From: Frankia alni ACN14a
GTDB lineage: Bacteria; Actinomycetota; Actinomycetes; Frankiales; Frankiaceae
Direction: 5' to 3'
DNA: 64,000 nucleotides
NCBI RefSeq assembly: GCF_000058485.1
Contig: NC_008278.1
Location: 3,962,962 to 4,026,961 of the forward strand
Shown: positions 59,304 through 64,000 of the stretch, in pieces
How positions within the stretch are numbered: position 1 is the stretch's first letter
Layout: the number at the start of each line of letters is the position of its first letter
Made by a program: the position numbers and the translations under genes
Notes under the pieces: generated by a model
The model's database searches: none
What the model saw: the letters and a program-made list of their open reading frames with translations, nothing else
What the model was told of the DNA's origin: nothing

Positions 59304-60266
59304 ATGCAGGGCATGGACGCGGTGGAACTGCCGGGCGCGCAGGTGCCGGACCGCTTCGGCCTGTCCGCCGCCGCCCGCGCCGCGGCGATGATCTCCCGGG
59401 AGATCGCCTACGCCGACCCCGACCCGCTCGCACTCAGCGAGTTCGACGACCGCCTCTACCGCTACGCCACCACCCTGCTCAGCGTGTCCCCCACCAGCCT
59501 GCTCGGCCCGATCGTCGGCGACTGGCGCCGCGTGCAGGCCGCCCTGGCGCGGCGGCTGTCGCCCGCGGTGCACATCGAGCTGACCCGCGTCGCCGGCTAC
59601 CTGTCGTTCTACCTGGGGGTGCTGTCCGCGGACACCGGCGCGGACACCTCCGCCCGCCGCTTCGCCACCCTCACCGAACAGTTCGCCGCCCAGCTCGACG
59701 ACCGGCTGCTCACCGGCACCTCCCGCAGCCTGGACGCCGCGATCGCCTTCGCCGACGGACGCCTCGACGCCGCCCGCGCCGCCGCCGCCCGGGCCGCCGC
59801 CGTCGAGCATCCCTACCTGCACGGCTGGGCCGCGGCCGCCGAGGTCACCCTCGCCGCGGCCGCCGGGGACGAATCCGGCGTCGACGCCGCGCTGACCCGC
59901 CTGCGCGACCGCCCGGTCGTGCGCGGCCTGCGTCATCCGGGCTGGCCCGCCTTCGACGACGTCCGCGAGGCGTGCGTCGTCGCCGACGCGATGGCCCGGC
60001 TGCAGGTGCCCGGAGCCCGTTCCGCGGCGTGGCGTGCCGTGGCGATCACCACCCCGGGCACCCTCGAACGCGGCTGGGCGCTGGCCGCGCTGGCCACCAC
60101 GCTGGTCAACCACGACCCCGCCACCGCCGGCGGTGTCCTCGACGAGATGGTCGCCATCCTCGACGCCCGCCCGTCGCGGCTGCTGGCCACCCGGGTGCAC
60201 GAGGTCCTGCTGCTGATCTCCTCGCCCCCGGTCGACCGCGCCCCCCGCACCGCCGGCGCCTCCTGA
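59304..60266 (+). CDS. Hypothetical helical protein (regulator-like, no HTH)
   Basis: 320 residues, nearly all helical. Recurring helix pairs (LSEFDDRLYRYATTLLSVSP, RRVQAALARRLSPAVHIELT, TSARRFATLTEQFAAQLDDR, SLDAAIAFADGRLDAARAAA) suggest a tetratricopeptide-like array. The pattern resembles the C-terminal part of actinobacterial XRE/TPR regulators without their N-terminal DNA-binding domain. GGAGGGG before ATG 59304 supports the start. I do not know its role. Confidence 0.7.
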   Translation: MQGMDAVELPGAQVPDRFGLSAAARAAAMISREIAYADPDPLALSEFDDRLYRYATTLLSVSPTSLLGPIVGDWRRVQAALARRLSPAVHIELTRVAGYLSFYLGVLSADTGADTSARRFATLTEQFAAQLDDRLLTGTSRSLDAAIAFADGRLDAARAAAARAAAVEHPYLHGWAAAAEVTLAAAAGDESGVDAALTRLRDRPVVRGLRHPGWPAFDDVREACVVADAMARLQVPGARSAAWRAVAITTPGTLERGWALAALATTLVNHDPATAGGVLDEMVAILDARPSRLLATRVHEVLLLISSPPVDRAPRTAGAS

Positions 60267-60306
60267 GGGGAGCCCGGCCGGGTCGGGTCAGCGCGGCGGG
60301 GTCGGA

Positions 60307-60732
60307 TCAGTCAGCGACGTCGGCGAGGGCGACGACCTGGGCGGGGGACAGGCGCACGAGCAGCTCGCCGGGCACGCCGTTGCGCGCGCCGTACTCCTCG
60401 GCCCGCTGCGCACCCATGTAGCGGGCGGCGATGCGCGTGGCCCAGTGGCGCACCTCGGCCAGGTCCTCGGACAGCGCCACCGGCCCGGTCAGGGTGACGA
60501 ACGAGTACGGCGGCCGCTCGTCGTCGACGCAGAGCGTCGCGACCCCGGTGCGCCGCAGCGCCCGGCCCTTCACCGACTCCGCCCCGGTGTTGAACACGAT
60601 GTCGCCGCCGTCGAGGAGGAACCAGATCGGCACCACATGCGGCCGCCCGTCGGCACGGACGGTGCCGAGCTTGCCGGTACGCGTGCCCGCCGAGACGAAC
60701 TCCCGCCACTGCACCTCGGTCATCGTCGCCAT
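60307..60732 (-). CDS. PPOX-class F420-dependent oxidoreductase
   Basis: 141 residues, split beta-barrel. EVQWREFVSAGTRTGKLGTV, VRADGRPHVVPIWFLLDGGD and VKGRALRRTGVATLCVDDER, then GPVALSEDLAEVRHWATRIA are typical of the F420/FMN-binding PPOX family. It reduces an unknown substrate with F420H2 or binds heme/flavin. ATG 60732. Ends before the hypothetical helical protein in convergent orientation. Confidence 0.88.
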   Translation of the reverse strand: MATMTEVQWREFVSAGTRTGKLGTVRADGRPHVVPIWFLLDGGDIVFNTGAESVKGRALRRTGVATLCVDDERPPYSFVTLTGPVALSEDLAEVRHWATRIAARYMGAQRAEEYGARNGVPGELLVRLSPAQVVALADVAD

Positions 60733-60956
60733 ACGGGCACCCTATGCCGCCCACGACGCCGCCCGGCCAGGCCACGCCCGCCGCGGACTCCACGGTGCCC
60801 AGGGCACCTGTCGCCGGAGGGTCTCGACGCTTCCCGGCGCCGCCGGGGCGCGCACAACCTGCGGCAGCGGGCCCGCCGACTGCCGGCAACGGGCCCGCCG
60901 ACTGCGGCAACCCGCATGCCGAGCCCGACCGGTGGGCGGTCCCGGCTTCGGCCGTC

Positions 60957-61676
60957 TCAGGCCGACGCCCGGTACGCCTGCTCGCCCGACCCGCTGGGAT
61001 CCACGACGAACGAGTCCGCCGAGTCCGCGGCGGTCCCAGCGCTGCGGCCCGAGCCACCGCGAGGCAGACCACCGCCAGGCAGACCACCGCCAGGCAGAGC
61101 GCTGCCGGCCAGGGCGCTGCCGGCCAGACCGGTCGTGCTCGAAACGGCGGTGCCCGGGGCAGCGCCGGTCTGCGCGCCACGCGCACCGGTGGCGCGCAGA
61201 CGACGGCCTCGACGGACCAGCAGCCGCTCGGCGAGGGCGTCGGCCCGTTCGATGTCGTCCAGGGTGGCGCGGGTCCGCCGTTCGACCTCCAGGATCGCGG
61301 CGAGCAGCTCGGCGGACAGCCGGGTGCGTGCGGCAACCCGGGCCACACTCGGTGGCAGCGACGCCGTCGCACCCCCCGGCCCGGCCGTCCCCCCCGGTGA
61401 CCCGCCCGCGCCCCCCGCCTCCGAACGGTCAGCGTCGAACCGGCCAGCGTCGGGATCGGCACGGCCCGGACCCGGCCCGCCCGGACGGCCGCTGTCCAGC
61501 CGCGCCCGGGCGGGCGAACGGCCGTGCGCTCGGCCGGGCGCGGGGGGAGCCCCGACCTGGACGGGCCGCGCCGCCGTCGATCGCGCCGCCGTCGGGCGGG
61601 CGGACTCGGGCTGGCGGGCGGGTGCCGGCGGGCGGGCGGACGGAGTGGACCGGGCGGTGAGGTGCAGCAGAGCCAT
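60957..61676 (-). CDS. Hypothetical protein with repeat-rich tail
   Basis: 239 residues. Most of it is Ala/Pro/Gly-rich, but residues about 105-155 (PSVARVAARTRLSAELLAAI, LEVERRTRATLDDIERADAL) form a well-defined helical core. Near the end is the repeat LAGSALPGGGLPGGGLPRG. ATG 61676. Unknown family; may be a Frankia-type lineage protein. The DnaA-box-like cluster lies upstream of it. Confidence 0.5.
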   Translation of the reverse strand: MALLHLTARSTPSARPPAPARQPESARPTAARSTAARPVQVGAPPAPGRAHGRSPARARLDSGRPGGPGPGRADPDAGRFDADRSEAGGAGGSPGGTAGPGGATASLPPSVARVAARTRLSAELLAAILEVERRTRATLDDIERADALAERLLVRRGRRLRATGARGAQTGAAPGTAVSSTTGLAGSALAGSALPGGGLPGGGLPRGGSGRSAGTAADSADSFVVDPSGSGEQAYRASA

Positions 61677-61745
61677 GCCTCAGTGATACCGCGCCAGATA
61701 CGCACCGCAACGCCTTGACTTCTCCGCGCCGCGCGGGATCACCCT

Positions 61746-61811
61746 TTTCCCACAGGACATCCACAGGGTCACGTCGAGTTACCCACCGGCCCGTCGACAG
61801 GGTTGTCCACA
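61746..61811. promoter_or_regulatory. Cluster of four DnaA-box-like sites
   Basis: TTTCCCACA (61746-61754), ACATCCACA (61757-61765), TTACCCACC (61779-61787) and TTGTCCACA (61803-61811) lie on one strand. The last matches the actinobacterial DnaA box exactly; the others differ by one to three bases. Starts are 11, 22 and 24 bases apart, close to one or two helical turns. There is no dnaA or dnaN nearby, so this is more likely a DnaA-binding regulatory site than oriC. Confidence 0.5.
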
Positions 61812-61823
61812 TCCCGATCATCG

Positions 61824-61839
61824 TGTGATGAACATCACA
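61824..61839. promoter_or_regulatory. CRP/GlxR-type binding site
   Basis: TGTGATGAACATCACA fits the CRP consensus TGTGA-N6-TCACA perfectly. It sits 13 bases beyond the DnaA-box-like cluster and about 190 upstream of the phosphotransferase gene. Actinobacterial CRP (GlxR) proteins bind such sites with cAMP. Confidence 0.65.
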
Positions 61840-62014
61840 GATCGCCGGGTCGGGCGAGGATCCGCCGACGCTCGGCGCCGTCCACCCGCGACGGGGGGTC
61901 GGATCGGCGAGCATGGACCCATGACCCGGACACGCCGATGACCGGTGACGCGGAGGACCGGTGACGCGGTGGACCGACGGGGCGGACCGACGGGCGGATG
62001 ACCCTGGCACGCCC

Positions 62015-62872
62015 ATGACAGCGACACCGCTGCCCGGGGGGCGCGTCAACACGGTCGTCCGGATCGGGGACACCGTGCGTCGATGCATGCCGGACCGCGC
62101 CGAGTTCGTCCACCGTCTCCTTCGCCTGCTGGCGGACCGCGGCTTCGAGGCAGCGCCGCGGCTGCTCGGCGTCGACGGCCAGGGCCGCGAGATCCTCACC
62201 TACCTGCCCGGCCATGTCGCCTGGCAGGACGACCAGCCGGCCGCCGTCACCGCCGACGACAGCCTTGCCCGCCTCGCCGAGCTGGTTCGCCGGCTCCACG
62301 ACCTGACCGCGTCGACGGCGCTGGCGCACGGCGGCGAGGTCGTCTGCCACAACGACCTGGCGCCGCGCAACACCGTCTACCGGCCGGTGGCCGGGGCGCT
62401 GCGCCCGGTGGCACTGCTGGACTGGGATCTGGCGGCGCCCGGCCGACGCATCGACGACGTCGCCCACGTCTGCTGGCAGTTCCTCGGACTCGGCCCGTCG
62501 GCGACCGACCTGACCGAGGTGATCCGGCGGATCGCGGTGATCTGCGACGCCTACGGGCTGCGTCACCGTGACCGCCTGATCGCGACGATCCTGTGGTGGC
62601 AGGACCGATGCTGGCGCGGCATCGAGCGCGGTGCGCGGGCCGGGCAGCCCGGCGCCCTGCGCCTGCGCGAGGCCGGCGCCGTCGAGGAGGTGCGCGCCGC
62701 GCACCGCTGGGTCGCCGCCCATCGCGGCCGCCTGCAGGCCGGGCTCGTCGGGCGCCGCCCGCCCGGGGACGGCGGCGGTGGGGGCAGGCACCGGGGCCGG
62801 GAGGGTGACGCGGTTGCGCGGAACCCGGGTCACGTACACGGAAAGGATATCGATCACGACGTAGGGTGGTGA
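62015..62872 (+). CDS. Aminoglycoside-phosphotransferase-fold protein
   Basis: 285 residues. ILTYLPGHVAWQDDQPAAVT, then VVCHNDLAPRNTVYRP (catalytic HNDxxxxN) and VALLDWDLAAPGRRIDDVAH (metal-binding Asp, DxD form) are the APH kinase signature. Substrate is not shown; most such chromosomal copies phosphorylate metabolites rather than drugs. ATG 62015. Repeats of GACCGGTGACGCGG lie just upstream (61940-61980). Confidence 0.87.
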   Translation: MTATPLPGGRVNTVVRIGDTVRRCMPDRAEFVHRLLRLLADRGFEAAPRLLGVDGQGREILTYLPGHVAWQDDQPAAVTADDSLARLAELVRRLHDLTASTALAHGGEVVCHNDLAPRNTVYRPVAGALRPVALLDWDLAAPGRRIDDVAHVCWQFLGLGPSATDLTEVIRRIAVICDAYGLRHRDRLIATILWWQDRCWRGIERGARAGQPGALRLREAGAVEEVRAAHRWVAAHRGRLQAGLVGRRPPGDGGGGGRHRGREGDAVARNPGHVHGKDIDHDVGW

Positions 62873-62999
62873 TGATCTTCCGGGGTGGTGGTGCGCAGGA
62901 GCTGGAGCCGCGGCGGGAAGGCCGGCCGCGGCCTGTCACCAAGCCGTTCACGAAGCCGAAGCACCCTGTTACAGTGTGCCCCAACGATCGGGGGATCGC

Positions 63000-63539
63000 A
63001 TGACGGAACGGGATGACCCGCGCGCCCAGCCGGACGGCGGCGACCCACAGCCACAGCCCTTCTACGGTCAGCCGCAACCTCCCTACCCTGCGTACGGGGA
63101 CGCCGGCGCGCCGGGCGGCTACGACGGCCCCTACGGCCAGCCGGCCGGCGGGCCGGTCGCACCCTGGCAGGGCCAGCCCTACGGCGGGGCGTATCCGCCC
63201 ACCGGCGGCGCCTATCCACCACCGGGCGGCTACCCGATCGGCCCGCCGCAGCCGTTCCCCACCACCGGCGCCCCGGGGCCGCTCGCCCCGCAGAAGTCCG
63301 TCGCCGTCGCGCTGCTGCTGACCTTCCTGTGGTTGGGCGCGGGGCACCTCTACGCGGGCCGGACCACCACCGGCGTCATCCTCCTCGTCGTCGACCTGTT
63401 CCTGTGGATGCTGTCGTTCTTCATCATCACGTTGATCCTCACCATCCCGGTGTGGCTCATCCTGTGGGTAATCGCCATGGTCACCTCGGCGACGGCGGTC
63501 AACGACTACAACACCAGGATCGGCTACCCGCGGGCCTGA
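63000..63539 (+). CDS. TM2-domain membrane protein
   Basis: 179 residues. A Gly/Pro/Tyr-rich N-terminal tail (QPQPPYPAYGDAGAPGGYDG, YGGAYPPTGGAYPPPGGYP) is followed by two helices, AVALLLTFLWLGAGHLYAGR and ILLVVDLFLWMLSFFIITLI with ILTIPVWLILWVIAMV. GxGHxYxG is the TM2 motif. Function unknown; the tail resembles those that bind surface or cytoskeletal partners. ATG 63000. Confidence 0.9.
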   Translation: MTERDDPRAQPDGGDPQPQPFYGQPQPPYPAYGDAGAPGGYDGPYGQPAGGPVAPWQGQPYGGAYPPTGGAYPPPGGYPIGPPQPFPTTGAPGPLAPQKSVAVALLLTFLWLGAGHLYAGRTTTGVILLVVDLFLWMLSFFIITLILTIPVWLILWVIAMVTSATAVNDYNTRIGYPRA

Positions 63540-63685
63540 GCGACGCCCACCGCCGCGGGCGGTCGGGCCCGGCGCGCGGCCGGGGTGGCGGCGCAGGTCA
63601 GCCGGCCGGGTGCGCGCCGCTCGGCGCGGGTGCGCGGGCGAGGTCGCCTCGACGAGGCGGGTGGCGTCGGCGTCACCCTGCTCGG

Positions 63686-63733
63686 CGGCATGTTGTGCAC
63701 GGTCCATCAGCTCAGACCGTGCACAACGTGCCG
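63686..63733. terminator. Long hairpin with 18-bp arms
   Basis: CGGCATGTTGTGCACGGT (63686-63703) pairs with ACCGTGCACAACGTGCCG (63716-63733), one G-U pair, around a 12-base loop. It lies between the TM2 gene and the convergent GrpB-like gene and could stop transcription from both sides; there is no T-run. Confidence 0.6.
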
Positions 63734-63756
63734 CCCTGCAAACGTGCCGCCCTGCA
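63725..63756. repeat. 16-bp direct repeat
   Basis: AACGTGCCGCCCTGCA occurs twice in tandem, at 63725-63740 and 63741-63756, beginning inside the 3' arm of the hairpin. Confidence 0.85.
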
Positions 63757-63763
63757 AAGAGGT

Positions 63764-64000
63764 CTACTCCGGCAGAACAGTGCGTGGCGGTGGGTCGACA
63801 CCGATACCGCGCAGCGCCTCGTCGACGAAGGCGCCCTTGGCGTTGGTGTAGGCGTTGCGGTTGTCGCGGTGCGCCATGGCCAGGCGCTGTTTGAGCCGGG
63901 CGTACCGCCCGCGCAGGTCCGCGTCGGCGCGCAGCGCGTCGCGGAAGGCGAGCAGCGCGCGAGCGTGCGGATCGGCAGCGGCGAGCACGTGCAGGTGATG
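63764..64000 (-). CDS. GrpB-family protein, C-terminal part (N-terminus outside window)
   Basis: Minus strand: HHLHVLAAADPHARALLAFR, then DALRADADLRGRYARLKQRL and AHRDNRNAYTNAKGAFVDEA match the C-terminal part of GrpB/UPF0157 proteins, a nucleotidyltransferase-like fold. The frame is open to the window end, so the protein continues beyond 64000. It ends at 63764. Confidence 0.8.
   Translation of the reverse strand, partial: HHLHVLAAADPHARALLAFRDALRADADLRGRYARLKQRLAMAHRDNRNAYTNAKGAFVDEALRGIGVDPPPRTVLPE

Noticed and set aside
58871-59314. Minus-strand ORF in the gap before the helical protein
   Set aside because: Composition-driven, no ribosome site, no family.
61746-61811. Chromosomal or plasmid replication origin
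   Set aside because: No dnaA, dnaN or rep gene lies near, there are only four box-like sites, and the flanking DNA is not AT-rich.
1-64000. tRNA or rRNA genes
   Set aside because: No T-arm-like GGTTCGAATCC with matching acceptor stem, and no rRNA sequence, was seen on either strand.

Overview
The window is very GC-rich (third codon positions almost all G or C) and carries families typical of Actinobacteria: F420/LLM oxidoreductases, PPOX proteins, an ECF41 sigma factor, a BlaI/M56 pair, TatA, and a ChlD-like cobaltochelatase. The gene content and the many short tandem repeats resemble a Frankia-like actinobacterium. That assignment is an inference; no rRNA, tRNA or species marker is present.

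Layout. 0-2.1 kb: an ABC ATPase (cut by the window edge) diverges from a BlaI repressor/M56 protease pair, with two palindromic operator candidates between them. 2.1-2.8 kb: relics of a LysR regulator and of the C-terminus of a Tn3-family transposase. 2.8-10.2 kb: an MTHFR-like protein, a KfrA-like coiled-coil protein with a strong palindrome upstream, a quinone reductase, a GNAT, a tiny secreted G-x-W repeat protein, a SHOCT-type conserved protein and ComB. 10.3-20.5 kb: a metabolic/regulatory patch with four SAM methyltransferases, a DHFR-like reductase, MerR, AraC, TetR with DUF4865, a PAF-acetylhydrolase-like lipase and an ECF41 sigma factor. 20.5-30.4 kb: a lipoprotein, two overlapping CrcB/Fluc fluoride channels, an F420 enzyme, GlsB, TatA, a decayed sigma gene and about 1 kb without genes, then FrnE-like DsbA, an HD hydrolase, an APC permease and a frameshifted LLM enzyme.

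30.8-40.5 kb is the most accessory-like part: relics of a serine recombinase and of a Tn3 transposase N-terminus, an intact tyrosine recombinase, a predicted small membrane protein, an unknown protein with an HTH-like N-terminus, a TIR-WD40 protein, a TMP-kinase-like P-loop protein, a frameshifted formylglycine-generating-enzyme-like gene and a decayed phosphotransferase. This is where an undescribed system is most plausible.

40.5-49.2 kb: a Cys-rich pentapeptide-repeat protein, then a cobalamin riboswitch, a short leader ORF, and an overlapping operon for cobalamin synthesis: ChlD-like cobaltochelatase, cobO, cobB and a CobE/CbiG-C-like gene. After a frameshifted epimerase comes cobH. 49.2-55 kb: YCII, ArsR, a broken DUF6817 gene, XRE/map divergent pair, epoxide hydrolase and GNAT. 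55-57.7 kb: a decayed GntR-ABC cassette lies head-to-head with an intact one (GntR-ATPase-permease, start/stop overlaps) across a palindrome. 57.7-64 kb: PaiB-like, two unknown proteins, a PPOX protein, a DnaA-box-like cluster plus a CRP-type box, an aminoglycoside-phosphotransferase-fold protein, a TM2 protein and the C-terminal part of a GrpB-like protein.

Two themes run through the window: many short tandem repeats (9-19 bp), both intergenic and in-frame inside genes, and an unusual number of single-base frameshifts, several at G-runs, which may be real decay or assembly errors.
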